Assembly: GCF_003985125.1 (NCBI RefSeq)
Contig: NZ_ML133565.1
Coordinates: forward strand, 62,001 to 126,000
Direction of reading: 5' to 3'
Length of the DNA: 64,000 nucleotides
Source of the DNA: Rhizobium phaseoli
Lineage (GTDB): Bacteria; Pseudomonadota; Alphaproteobacteria; Rhizobiales; Rhizobiaceae
Below, one piece after another: positions 35,294-43,557 of the stretch. Position numbers and translations under genes: made by a program. Position 1 is the stretch's first letter. Every line of letters starts with the position of its first letter. The notes beneath the pieces were generated by a model. It did not search any database, was not told the DNA's origin, and saw nothing but the letters and a program-made list of their open reading frames with translations.

Positions 35294-36300
35294 CTGGGAC
35301 CCGGGCACACATCGCGCCGACTGAGGCGCCGGCAACACAAATCAGGCAGAGGGAAAGCCTCTTTAGCGCCTACAGGACCGAGATCGCGATCGCTCTGGCC
35401 ATCGTGCTGCTGGCCCTTGCGGTCGGCTCGCAGGTTCCTCAGGCGCTCACCTGGGGCAACTTCGCCAATATCACGCAGGCCGGTGCGCCTCTTATCATCA
35501 TGTCGCTGGGCGTCCTGCTTGTCGTCATCACCGGCGGTATCGACCTATCCGTCGGCTCGGTGTTTTCCTTGACCGGCATGGTGACCGCGCAGGCGATGGC
35601 AAATGGATTTGGCGGCATCTCGGCAAGCCTGATCGGTCTCGGCGTCGGACTTGTTTTCGGATCGATCAACGGCTTCCTCGTCACGATCGCCGGTCTGGCG
35701 CCGTTCGTCGTAACCCTCATCACCTTTGCCGTGGCCGGCTCGCTCGCCTTTATCGTCACCAGCGGGCGCTCGATGCCGATCGGCGATCCGGACTTCTGGC
35801 TTCTCAACAGCGGCAGCCTGATACCGGGCGTTCCCAATTACATCCTCTTTTGCGTGATCCTCCTGATCGCAATCGAGCTCTTCCTGAAGAAGATGGTGGC
35901 GGGCCGCTGGTTCTATGCCGTCGGCAGCAGTTCGACGGCTGCCTATCTGCTTGGCATTCCGGTCAAGCGCACGAAATTCGTGGCCTACGTTGCGTCCTCG
36001 CTGCTTGCATCGTTCTCCGGCCTCCTGACGATCTCCTACATCCTCAACGCAGAATCCACCGCGGGATCAAGCCTCATGCTCCAGGCCATCGCGGCGGTCG
36101 TGATCGGCGGTGCAAGCCTGCTCGGCGGCACGGGCACCGCTGTCGGCGCGGTGCTCGGAGCTCTGATGATCACCGTCATCCAGAACGGCGTCAATCTCAT
36201 CGGCATCAACAGCTTCTGGCAGGGGTCGGTCACCGGCGTCGCCATTCTCATCGCGGTCCTCATCGACCGCTTCAGCAAGTCGCGGCGGGGGGCCGTTTGA
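35290..36300 (+). CDS. Sugar ABC transporter permease (RbsC-like)
   Basis: The start overlaps the ATPase stop by 4 bases. The 336-residue membrane protein has the RbsC pattern: [59 protein letters not shown] as the ATPase-docking loop, and [20 protein letters not shown] with [11 protein letters not shown] near the end. It forms the channel for the binding protein encoded next. Confidence 0.93.
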   Translation: MTGTRAHIAPTEAPATQIRQRESLFSAYRTEIAIALAIVLLALAVGSQVPQALTWGNFANITQAGAPLIIMSLGVLLVVITGGIDLSVGSVFSLTGMVTAQAMANGFGGISASLIGLGVGLVFGSINGFLVTIAGLAPFVVTLITFAVAGSLAFIVTSGRSMPIGDPDFWLLNSGSLIPGVPNYILFCVILLIAIELFLKKMVAGRWFYAVGSSSTAAYLLGIPVKRTKFVAYVASSLLASFSGLLTISYILNAESTAGSSLMLQAIAAVVIGGASLLGGTGTAVGAVLGALMITVIQNGVNLIGINSFWQGSVTGVAILIAVLIDRFSKSRRGAV

Positions 36301-36334
36301 CATCAACCCGGCAAAGCCGGTCTTTGGAGGAGTA

Positions 36335-37318
36335 ATGAAAATGAAAAGCACGAAACACGCAGTAAGGTTGTTTGCCGGCGTTGCAATGGTGGCCCTTTCA
36401 ATTTCGGCTGCCGCTCATGCTGAGGAAAAGAAGACAGTGGCGTACCTGGCGCCGTCGCTTGACATCTCCTACTGGCAGTGGGTCGGCTACGGCGTGAAGG
36501 AAAAGGCCAAGGAACTCGGCATGGACTATGTCGAGTACACGTCCGAAAATTCGCCGGCAAAACAGATGGACAATGCCCGCACTGCCGTAACGAAGGGCGT
36601 CGACGCCGTCGTGATCGGCCCGGTCAGTTCGACGAGCACGCCGCCGCTCCTCGCCTACTTGAAATCGCAGAACATCCCCGTCGCCTTCGCCGGCATCGGC
36701 CCGCAGCCCGGCCAGACCGACTACACCTCGTCGGTTACGGCAAACAATTACGAGACCGGCAAGGCGCAGGGCGAATTCGTCTGCAAGCTTGCCAAGGACC
36801 GTGGCGGCAACCAGGTCGGCATGCTCTCATTGCCGCAGGACCGCGAGAACGCCCAGAAATATCTGAAGGGTGCCGAAGAGGCGTTCAAGGCGAGTGGCTG
36901 CGATCTGGCACAGATGCTGGAGACAAGGGGGCTTACGGTCAATGAGGCGGTCACGCAGGCCAATGACATGCTCACCGCCCATCCTGACATCAAGGCCATT
37001 TACGGCATGTATGATGAGGCCGGGACCGGCGCTGCCAAGGTCCTTCAGACCCGCGGTCTTACGGGCAAGGTCGGCATCGCGGTAGCGGACGGCAGCCCGA
37101 CGACGATCTCGCTGCTGAAGTCGAACGCGATCCAGGGCATCTTCTTCCAGGAGGCGGTCGGACAAGGAATCGACGGGACGCAGCAGGTGTTCAACGCAAT
37201 CTCCGGTGCGCCGGTCAAGAAAGACCTCGCTCTCGTTATGCCACTGGTGACGGCTGACAAAGTCGATTCGCCGGAGGCGAAGGCGGTCATCGCACGGGTG
37301 TTCCCGCCCGCCAACTAA
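36335..37318 (+). CDS. Sugar ABC transporter substrate-binding protein (RbsB-like)
   Basis: GGAGGAGTA precedes ATG 36335. The 327-residue protein has a Sec leader ([19 protein letters not shown], cleavage before EEKK) and the periplasmic-binding-protein-like I fold: [56 protein letters not shown] and [13 protein letters not shown]. It binds a sugar or related polyol in the periplasm. A hairpin with a T run follows the gene. Confidence 0.93.
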   Translation: MKMKSTKHAVRLFAGVAMVALSISAAAHAEEKKTVAYLAPSLDISYWQWVGYGVKEKAKELGMDYVEYTSENSPAKQMDNARTAVTKGVDAVVIGPVSSTSTPPLLAYLKSQNIPVAFAGIGPQPGQTDYTSSVTANNYETGKAQGEFVCKLAKDRGGNQVGMLSLPQDRENAQKYLKGAEEAFKASGCDLAQMLETRGLTVNEAVTQANDMLTAHPDIKAIYGMYDEAGTGAAKVLQTRGLTGKVGIAVADGSPTTISLLKSNAIQGIFFQEAVGQGIDGTQQVFNAISGAPVKKDLALVMPLVTADKVDSPEAKAVIARVFPPAN

Positions 37319-37327
37319 GCTGGTGCC

Positions 37328-37357
37328 GACGCCGGCTGTTCTGGCCGGCGTCCTTTT
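37328..37357 (+). terminator. Terminator-like hairpin between binding-protein and amidohydrolase genes
   Basis: GACGCCGGC (37328-37336) and GCCGGCGTC (37344-37352) pair perfectly over 9 bp, followed by CTTTT. It lies between two genes of the operon, so it may reduce expression of the amidohydrolase or end most of the transporter transcript. Confidence 0.6.
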
Positions 37358-37383
37358 CGGCAATCTCTTGAAAGGCAACAGGC

Positions 37384-38277
37384 ATGAAAGACCTCCCGAT
37401 CATCGATCCGCATTTTCATCTGTGGGATCTCGACAACAACTACTATCCGTGGCTGTCGGACGGCGTGAAACCGTCTGCCTTCGGCGACTACACCGCGATC
37501 AACAAAACCTACCTCATCGACGACTTTCTGGCGGACGCCAGGAACCAGAACCTGGTGAAGGCAGTCCATCTCGACGTCGGATACGATCCGAAGGATCCGG
37601 CCGGTGAGACGCGGTGGCTGCAGGGCGTGGCCGACAAGCACGGTTTTCCTCACGGCATCGTCGGATATGCCGACTTTAGGAAGCCGGACGTCGGCGACCT
37701 CCTCGACGAGCACATGACTTACGCGAACTTCCGCGGCATTCGGCAGTCGATGAACCATCACCAGGATTCTGCCAAGACCTACCTGACCGAACCTGGCGTT
37801 AGCCGCACGCCGGAATGGCGCAGGGGTTTCAAGGAACTTGCCCGACGGGATCTCAGTTTCGACCTCCAGCTCTACTATTGGCAGATGGAAGAATTTCTCG
37901 ATCTTGCCCGCGACTTTCCTGGCGTGCAGATCATCCTGAACCACACAGGCATGCAGGTTGACGGCCCAAGCCATTTCGAGGGGTGGCGAAGTGGGATGCG
38001 CATGCTTGCGCAGGCGCCCAATGTCGCCTGCAAAATCTCAGGTCTCGGAATGGGCGACTGGACCTGGACGGTCGAAAGCATCAGACCCTATGTCGAGGAG
38101 GCGATTGCAGCGTTCGGCGTAGAGAGGTGCATGTTCGCTTCGAACTTCCCGGTCGACAAGCTGTTCGGCAGCTACGACAAGATCATGGACGGCTTCAAGT
38201 CCATCACCGCCAGCTATTCTCCAAACGAGCGCCTCGCACTGTTTCACGACAACGCCGCGCGCTTCTATCGGTTATAG
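37384..38277 (+). CDS. Amidohydrolase-2 family hydrolase, probable sugar lactonase
   Basis: The 297-residue TIM-barrel protein starts LPIIDPHFHLWDLDNNYYPW, the HxH metal motif and LWDL tail typical of lactonases such as L-fuconolactonase, L-rhamnonolactonase and PDC hydrolase. FRGIRQSMNHH, ILNHTGM (third His) and the C-terminal CMFASNFPVDKL support PF04909. With an SDR that could make a lactone, a lactonase, two transporters and transketolase, it fits oxidation of a sugar to lactone then acid. The order of steps is inferred. Confidence 0.87.
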   Translation: MKDLPIIDPHFHLWDLDNNYYPWLSDGVKPSAFGDYTAINKTYLIDDFLADARNQNLVKAVHLDVGYDPKDPAGETRWLQGVADKHGFPHGIVGYADFRKPDVGDLLDEHMTYANFRGIRQSMNHHQDSAKTYLTEPGVSRTPEWRRGFKELARRDLSFDLQLYYWQMEEFLDLARDFPGVQIILNHTGMQVDGPSHFEGWRSGMRMLAQAPNVACKISGLGMGDWTWTVESIRPYVEEAIAAFGVERCMFASNFPVDKLFGSYDKIMDGFKSITASYSPNERLALFHDNAARFYRL

Positions 38278-38380
38278 CGGTGTTCCGGGGCCGGCGTAAA
38301 TGTCGGCCACTACCTGCACCCGACAGCGGCTAAACGCCAAGCCGCTGATGATGCAGTTCAATGCAGTTCCATAAATCTGC

Positions 38381-39580
38381 TTACGCCGCAAACGGTGATT
38401 TTAGGATTTCGCGAACTTCGCTGACAGCCGACAGGAGTGTGCGCACCTTGACTCCGCCTTTCGCCGGATAATCCTCAGCACCTGCGCCAACGACGATCCT
38501 GCTTTCTATTCCGAGATCGTCGCAGGCCACAAAGAAGCCGCGCTCAGCTTGCGGAGCGCTGGCGCGCTTGACCTCGATCGCCACCTTAGGTTTGCCAGCC
38601 TGTTCAAGGACAAGGTCGATCTCGGCACCATCGGCTGTCCTGTAATAGAAAGGAACCACGTCGGGACCAGCTGCGACGATAAGCGTCTCTAGTACAAAAC
38701 CTTCCCAACTTGGTCCGACTACGGGGTGACCTAACAATTGATGAAGCGTTCCTATTTCCAGGAGGGCATGAACGAGCCCGCTGTCGCGAACATAGATCTT
38801 CGGCGACTTCACAAGACGCTTGCCGAGATTGCCGCTCCAAGGCTGGAGACGGCGAACCAGCATGAGATCAACAAGGAGATCAATATACCGGCCAATCATA
38901 GGCGCAGATACTCCCAAACCCTGGGCAAGCCGCGCGCTGTTAAGTGTATTTCCTTGGCCGTTTGCCAACATCGTCCAAAACCGTCCTATTGTTGCGGCCG
39001 GCATACGGGGCGCAAACATCGGAACATCACGTTCGAGATAACTGCGGACGAATGCCTGCCGCCAGAGGTAGCTATCTTCATCCGTCACCGCAGTCAGACT
39101 ATCGGGAAAGCCACCTCTCAACCACAACTCGTCTATGCTGATAGAAGCCGCCTCAGCCTCTTCCGCACTGATTGGCGGCATCTCGAGATAGATTATTCGT
39201 CCGGCCAGCGTTTCGGAAACCTGTTGGATCAAGTCCAACGACGCCGATCCCAGTAACAGGAATTGCATTGACCGCTCGCCGCCAACGCGCCGATCGTCAA
39301 CGATCCCCCGCAGCTCTGCAAACAGCGCCGGCAATCGCTGTACCTCATCGAGCACCGTTAAATGCCCCGCTTGAGCTTGGAGGAACGCTTCCGCATCTTC
39401 CAGTTTGCGTCTGTCACCTACGCGTTCCAGGTCCAGATAAATTGTGCCTTGTACTCGATCCGCAAGTTTGCGAGCGAGCGTGGTCTTGCCAACCTGACGT
39501 GCGCCGATCAGCGCGACCACGGGTGCGCGCGCCAAGGCCCGTTCAAGAGCAGTCTCAATGGAGGGTCGGGGTATAATCAT
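38381..39580 (-). CDS. AAA-family ATPase with DUF4143 domain
   Basis: The 399-residue protein has an N-terminal AAA_14 ATPase (Walker A GARQVGKTTLARKLA near residue 27, Walker B LTVLDEVQRLPALFAELR) and the C-terminal DUF4143 region. That region includes the RSYLERDVP block, a winged-helix segment (NSARLAQGLGVSAPMIGRYI) and a nuclease-like end (DLVLEQAGKPKVAIEVKRA, with D/E-x-K geometry). These proteins are common on mobile or accessory DNA. Their role is unsettled, and some relatives behave as toxin-like or repair ATPases. It converges with the sugar operon and looks intact. Confidence 0.85.
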   Translation of the reverse strand: MIIPRPSIETALERALARAPVVALIGARQVGKTTLARKLADRVQGTIYLDLERVGDRRKLEDAEAFLQAQAGHLTVLDEVQRLPALFAELRGIVDDRRVGGERSMQFLLLGSASLDLIQQVSETLAGRIIYLEMPPISAEEAEAASISIDELWLRGGFPDSLTAVTDEDSYLWRQAFVRSYLERDVPMFAPRMPAATIGRFWTMLANGQGNTLNSARLAQGLGVSAPMIGRYIDLLVDLMLVRRLQPWSGNLGKRLVKSPKIYVRDSGLVHALLEIGTLHQLLGHPVVGPSWEGFVLETLIVAAGPDVVPFYYRTADGAEIDLVLEQAGKPKVAIEVKRASAPQAERGFFVACDDLGIESRIVVGAGAEDYPAKGGVKVRTLLSAVSEVREILKSPFAA

Positions 39581-39918
39581 TACCGTAAATCATAAATCAG
39601 AGTTTCGATATACGGTCAATCTTCTTTTGCCTAAATGGTGTATGGCTTGCCATACCAGCCATATCGCTTTCGCACGTCTCCATTTCGCGAACTCTATTGC
39701 GGACAGCTTTTGAGCCCCAGTATGGGCCTCATAGCGTTCCCGATCGCCGCCGGCGGTCGACAGTAAAGTCATCAAATGCAAAAGCATCGGTCTTAAACAC
39801 GCTCCGTTCTTATGTGTCGGAAGTCATTGACGCGAAGTAGAATTTTGCCCGCTGAACGGCGGTTCGATTCGGTTCAAGGCGACCACCGTCGGTTCTGCTG
39901 CACTTCGCCTGCTCGCCT
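39581..39918. other. Region without recognisable gene before the SDR fragments
   Basis: The AT content is higher than in neighbouring genes, and the only minus-strand open frame (39590-39787) matches nothing I know. It is probably decayed DNA or the ATPase promoter region. Confidence 0.35.
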
Positions 39919-39984
39919 CTAGGCAAGCGACTCCACGACACCGCCATCGGCTCTCAGCGCCGCACCGGTCGTGGTGGACGACGC
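39919..39984 (-). pseudogene. C-terminal piece of an SDR gene (one side of a small inversion)
   Basis: On the minus strand these bases encode ASSTTTGAALRADGGVVESL, A and a TAG stop at 39921-39919, the standard C-terminus of classical SDR proteins. The preceding part of that gene is found on the opposite strand immediately next to it (39985-40066). Confidence 0.65.
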
Positions 39985-40136
39985 ATCGGCCGACCTCCAT
40001 CATCCAGCGGCCGGCAACGGTCGAGGAGATTGCGAACATGGTGGTCTACGTCGCCTCGCCACTTGCGACACTCGCCATCCCACTTTCGTGGGCTGGCTTC
40101 GATCAGGCAACCAATGCGCTGCAAAAGCGGATGTGA
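39985..40136 (+). pseudogene. Inverted internal piece of the same SDR gene
   Basis: On the plus strand, in frame through ATC at 40002, the piece reads RPTSIIQRPATVEEIANMVV and then YVASPLA up to about 40066, the segment that normally directly precedes ATTGAALRADGG in SDR proteins. Turning 39985-40066 around would join YVASPLA in frame to ASSTTTGAALRADGG. Residues after 40066 (TLAIPLSWAGF to the TGA at 40134) are not SDR-like. Confidence 0.6.
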
Positions 40137-40222
40137 GGATAGAGGAGGCCGCGACTGGCTCCAGTCAGTCACAACGCGACCGTTTCTGACCGCCTGCGAT
40201 CGCGCATGCGGACTAACGCCGC

Positions 40223-40717
40223 ATGCATTTGTCAGCCCTCGCTTCCCTGCCGGGCGGCGGCAGCATCGAAGCTCTTGTCGTTTTTTCGGCGGTCATGCCG
40301 CGGCTATTTTTCATAGGAACACAAATTGATCTCGTCGGTTGGCTCAGTCGGTGCGGCGGTTACTCCAGAAATCTCCGTTTGCCGGGAACAACGACTGCCG
40401 TTCAGGCACGCGAAGACGTCGCGGCGCAAGTTCGAACCGCTGAGCAAAGCGGAGCCTCGACGAACGAGCTCGAGCAGATTGTCGGCCGTGCCGGTCCGCC
40501 GAGCTACAGTGAAGAAGAACTGGTCGCCAACGAAAATGAGATCAACCACCGGGAATCCCTGAAAGAGAAACTACGTGCGGGCATTGCTGATCCCGACGAG
40601 GAACTGAAGGTGAAGGCTGCATTGGTCTACCCTTCGTCCTGGCCTGACGAACAAAAGCTGGAAGCTGCTCGGACAGCCCAAGCTAACGGCAATCTGGACA
40701 GTGCAGTTACGTTCTGA
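40223..40717 (+). CDS. Hypothetical protein, possibly frameshifted near its start
   Basis: The last 100 residues look like a genuine soluble, acidic, helical protein (REDVAAQVRTAEQSGASTNE, SYSEEELVANENEINHRESL, KLRAGIADPDEELKVKAALV), but I know no family. The first 60 residues in this frame are less protein-like. A TTG at 40326 with AGGA upstream, in another frame, reads ISSVGSVGAAVTPEIS, which looks like a better N-terminus. A one-base change around 40370-40420 could join the two. Treat the start as unresolved. Confidence 0.4.
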   Translation: MHLSALASLPGGGSIEALVVFSAVMPRLFFIGTQIDLVGWLSRCGGYSRNLRLPGTTTAVQAREDVAAQVRTAEQSGASTNELEQIVGRAGPPSYSEEELVANENEINHRESLKEKLRAGIADPDEELKVKAALVYPSSWPDEQKLEAARTAQANGNLDSAVTF

Positions 40718-40962
40718 CGGGATTGGCAAACCGCCGCCAATTCACCAGCGATCTCGAGACAAGCTTTCCCATGCCGAAGGGTCAAAAGCTGGCGCTGATG
40801 CTGCTGGATCTGGATGACTTCAAACCGGTCAACGACACCCTTGGGCACGGCGCCGGCGACACGGTGCTCAAGATGACGGCGGAACGGATCCAGGCCGTGC
40901 TTCGCCGACGACCTCTCGTTGTCTTCCTCGAGCAGCAGACGACACCGTCCAACAAAACATGA
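40712..40962 (+). pseudogene. GGDEF (diguanylate cyclase) domain fragment
   Basis: VLTGLANRRQFTSDLETSF at the start and LALMLLDLDDFKPVNDTLGH then AGDTVLKMTAERIQAVLRR match the first half of a GGDEF domain, including the substrate-binding D-x-D-x-FK-x-N-D segment. The GGDEF motif itself would come about 10 residues later, and instead the frame leaves the family (PLVVFLEQQTT) and stops. No N-terminal sensor is present. It is a non-functional remnant. Confidence 0.75.
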
Positions 40963-41105
40963 AGTTGGCGAAGTTCGCCCTGAAGCTTGAGGGAAGTTTC
41001 TTGGAGTTCGAAGCCTGAAAAGGTGAAGGAGTTGGCAGCCCAAGCGTTCCGTCCGCACGAACTGACTGCGACGGACGCTCGGCTAGCGATGAGCCGGGCG
41101 TAGCA

Positions 41106-41285
41106 CTAACGCCACCGGGGCTTTCGCTGAGCGTTATGAAGAAGTTCGGATGCTGTAGCAAAGGGGCCGAATAGCTGCAGCAGGCGGGCTTCCTCAATGT
41201 CAGTGAGATGGTGGCGCTTGGCGAAATCCTTTACCGACCACACCGGTCTGGTTTCGACATTCTCGAGAGATTTAATACGCTGCAT
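41106..41285 (-). CDS. Small conserved-looking 59-residue protein
   Basis: The ATG at 41285 has AGGAGG 11 bases upstream, and the frame runs 59 codons to TAG at 41108-41106. It reads MQRIKSLENVETRPVWSVKD, then FAKRHHLTDIEEARLLQLFG, PFATASELLHNAQRKPRWR. This two-helix pattern, with a LLQLFGPFA core and an ELLHNARR-type tail, matches small uncharacterised proteins I have seen in rhizobial genomes. It may be a helix-turn-helix-like regulator or adaptor, but function is unknown. It lies intact among decayed genes. Confidence 0.7.
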   Translation of the reverse strand: MQRIKSLENVETRPVWSVKDFAKRHHLTDIEEARLLQLFGPFATASELLHNAQRKPRWR

Positions 41286-41894
41286 GCTTTCTCGGTCCTC
41301 CTACTGCCAAGTAGTTTTAAGCATTTCTAAATTAGAATGCTATTAAATAAGACATGTCGAACCACGTGGTACGTTGTCGAACACTTGTCTGAGATCTAAT
41401 GGACAATGATTGCGGCCTTGCCCATCTGCGCATCGCTGACCGCTGTCGATGGCAATACCATATGCGACGGCCGAAGATGCGTGGCTGCTGGGGAAAGTGT
41501 ACCGCTCAGGCATCGACATACCGGAGACCGGATCGCACGCGAAGCATCAAGGAACGGAAGAGGAGCTGGTCGCCAAGGGCCGGCTGAAGGAGCTCCTGGC
41601 TGAAAAGGGCCTGCGGGTGCTTTTCAGTGGCCCGCTGGAGAAGACATTGGGAAGACGCTGCTTCAGGAGGGCGTTCCCTAAGCGGCGCAACAATTGGCGT
41701 GACTGACCAAAGACCGGATCGCCGCCCGGCGCAGGAGACAAATGCTTGGGGTTAGCAAATAATCGCCGAGCGGCCTCTAGATAATAGGATGTGTCAATTC
41801 GATTTCTAGTTGCCTTCCCTCTATTGTCCGATAACGTACAACAAGTTACTTTACATCGGGAAGCATAACTCGAAAAGGGTAAAGTACTACTTAT
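41286..41894. other. Low-information region with a doubtful short frame
   Basis: A plus-strand frame (41449-41706, 85 codons) has a protein-like middle (GTEEELVAKGRLKELLAEKG) but no ribosome site and a poor ending, so it is not called as a gene. The stretch around 41320-41345 and 41760-41890 is AT-rich compared with the rest of the window. Confidence 0.3.
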
Positions 41895-41996
41895 TGCAAT
41901 TAAAATAATGTCGCGCAAAATAGTCGTGCACCCTGGTGCGCAATGCTTACAAACCAACCCCACCCACTCATCCCCGCTAAAGCGGGGATTTTTCGT
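41895..41996 (+). ncRNA. Candidate small RNA ending in a strong terminator
   Basis: No gene lies directly upstream of the terminator at 41970-41993. The preceding 75 bases contain a small hairpin (GCACC, CT, GGTGC at 41928-41939) and then an unpaired C-rich stretch (AACCAACCCCACCCACTC, 41952-41969). Hairpin, open C-rich segment and terminator is a layout seen in trans-acting sRNAs. The promoter and 5' end are not identified. Confidence 0.3.
41970..41993 (+). terminator. Rho-independent terminator
   Basis: ATCCCCGC (41970-41977), loop TAAA, GCGGGGAT (41982-41989), then TTTT. This is a perfect 8-bp GC-rich stem with a T run in the rightward direction. Confidence 0.85.
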
Positions 41997-42039
41997 CCGG
42001 CATCGTACGGGAACCGTGGAGCGACAATGAGGTTAGTTC

Positions 42040-42420
42040 GTCGGTGTCGACGCTGTGCTCGACTACAGGCAGCCAATTCCGCCTGAGCAGTACGGAAAGT
42101 TCGATGTCGTTTTCGACACGCATGGTGGGTTGACGGTCCGGGAGGAGAGCAGGCTCAGCAAGCCTGGAGGCGTAATCCTCGATATCAATTCTTCGTTCGC
42201 AAAGATCGTGTGTATCTTCCTCTCGCGCTCCCGCAAATTCGTGATGGGCAAACAGGACGAGACGACGATGCGTGAAATCGTCGCGCTCGCGGCCCAGGGA
42301 AAGCTCAAAATCTCCATCGGCCGCACGGTGCCGCTTGATGGCGCTATCGATCTCATCCAAAAAATGGAAGGTGGGGAGCGCATCAAAGGCAAAGGCCTGA
42401 TCGTCATGAATGCCCAGTGA
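42040..42420 (+). pseudogene. C-terminal fragment of a zinc-type alcohol dehydrogenase / quinone oxidoreductase
   Basis: The frame from just after a TAG at 42034-42036 reads VDAVLDYRQPIPPEQYGKFD, VVFDTHGGLTVREESRLSKP and then GGVILDIN, the second half of the NADPH-binding domain of MDR-type quinone oxidoreductases, and ends KIQKMEGGERIKGKG-like (IDLIQKMEGGERIKGKGLIV), the usual C-terminus. The first 200 residues are missing. A GTG at 42055 could start translation, but a product without the cofactor loop would not work. Confidence 0.75.
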
Positions 42421-42831
42421 TAACGATATGCGGCGTCGCAGAAAAGGTTCCGTGACGCGGCAGCGGCGGGCTGCAAGGGGAACTACGTCTTCGCTAACGC
42501 TAGGCAAAAAAGGGGGATCTCTCCGACGGTGGGGTCGCCACAAACATTGTGTTGGTGAATACGGCAGGGAAGTAATCATGGCACGAAAGAATACCGATTG
42601 GATTCTTTACATCTGCTGTTCTGGCCCCACGATCCTCTACTCTTGCACTACCAAATAGGCGCCAGAAGTCCGAGTTTCATAAATAGGCGTTATCCCACGT
42701 GATTGAGATTACGCCGCCTGTTCAGATACATGAGCAACTAAAAGAAACGAGAGGGGCGAAGGCCGCTCAAAAAGCGCTGTGGCATTTGTCATTCATTTGC
42801 ATTACCATCGCATCGAAAAGTGGAGATAGCT
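42421..42831. other. 411-base region without recognised gene
   Basis: No frame here resembles a known protein. The last 60 bases upstream of the antitoxin gene (GCATTTGTCATTCATTTGC and neighbours near 42782-42800) are AT-rich with repeated ATTTG/TTGCAT words and probably contain the toxin-antitoxin promoter. Confidence 0.35.
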
Positions 42832-43140
42832 ATGGCTGCAAATGCACTCGTGCAAACTCGTATTGATGCCGAAGTTCGGGATCGGGCCTCCGCAGTGCTT
42901 GAAAACATGGGGCTTACAGTGTCGGACGCGGTTCGTATCTTGCTCACCCGGACGGCCAACGAGGGTGCGCTGCCACTCGAGCTTTTTTCAGGCAGCGAGG
43001 CCCATGACGCTTGGTTTCGCACCAAGGTGCTTGAAGCGCTGAACGATACTCGACCGGACGTTTCGGATGATGAAGTCGAGGCACAATTTGCTAAACGTCG
43101 AGCGGCAGCCCGACTTAACGCGGGTTCTCGAAAATCGTGA
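42832..43140 (+). CDS. RelB/DinJ-family antitoxin
   Basis: The 102-residue protein begins NALVQTRIDAEVRDRASAVL and ENMGLTVSDAVRILLTRTA, the ribbon-helix-helix DNA-binding domain of RelB/DinJ antitoxins. A longer-than-usual acidic C-terminal tail (NDTRPDVSDDEVEAQFAKRR) would wrap the toxin. It binds its own promoter and neutralises the RelE/ParE-type protein encoded next, whose GTG start overlaps its stop. Confidence 0.9.
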   Translation: MAANALVQTRIDAEVRDRASAVLENMGLTVSDAVRILLTRTANEGALPLELFSGSEAHDAWFRTKVLEALNDTRPDVSDDEVEAQFAKRRAAARLNAGSRKS

Positions 43141-43430
43141 AGCTTACCTGGTCTGCCTTCGCATTATCGGATCGCGACGCCATATTCACATACATAGAAG
43201 CGGAAAATCCGTCAGCCGCTATTCTGGTCGACGAACGGATCGTTGCTGCCGTTCGTCGGTTGATAGATTTTCCCGCGAGCGGTCGTGTCGGCAGAATTGC
43301 TGGGACCCGCGAACTGGTAATTAACGGTACGCCGTACGTCGCGGCGTATGCAATTACCGAAACAGCGGTCCGCATTCTTCGCGTCCTCCATGGCGCGCAG
43401 GAATGGCCAGACACTTTGCCAACGAGCTAG
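43137..43430 (+). CDS. RelE/ParE-family toxin
   Basis: The frame starts with GTG overlapping the antitoxin stop. The 97-residue protein has the compact RelE/ParE fold: LTWSAFALSDRDAIFTYIEA, VAAVRRLIDFPASGRVG, and the C-terminal strand pair LVINGTPYVAAYAITETAVR followed by ILRVLHGAQEWP. The VLHGAQ-WP ending is typical of RelE/ParE toxins from alphaproteobacteria. Its target is either ribosome-bound mRNA or gyrase; sequence alone does not decide. Confidence 0.9.
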   Translation: MKLTWSAFALSDRDAIFTYIEAENPSAAILVDERIVAAVRRLIDFPASGRVGRIAGTRELVINGTPYVAAYAITETAVRILRVLHGAQEWPDTLPTS

Positions 43431-43455
43431 GCTTTGTTGTCGGTGCTGAGAATTA

Positions 43456-43486
43456 ATGGGTCGGTGGTTCGAACTGGTTCAAGGCG
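43456..43486 (+). repeat. tRNA-3'-end-like repeat, copy A
   Basis: ATGGGTCGGTGGTTCGAACT and the following GGTTCAAGGCG contain the GGTTCGAA of a tRNA T arm. 25 of 31 bases match the copy at 49232. No tRNA cloverleaf can be built around it, so it is a degenerate fragment. It lies directly after the toxin gene. Confidence 0.4.
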
Positions 43487-43557
43487 CTCATTCGCAATTT
43501 CCGCCTTGAGCCTGTTATTCCGTCCGGTTGAAAGATCATGCACCTTCTAAATTTAGC

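Noticed and set aside
42410..42658. 82-codon plus-strand frame after the quinone-reductase fragment
   Set aside because: Low-complexity arginine-rich start and no ribosome site or family match; it overlaps the end of the fragment.
43456..43486. A functional tRNA gene at the TTCGAA repeat
   Set aside because: Only the T-arm-like part is present; no acceptor, D or anticodon stems can be formed around either copy.
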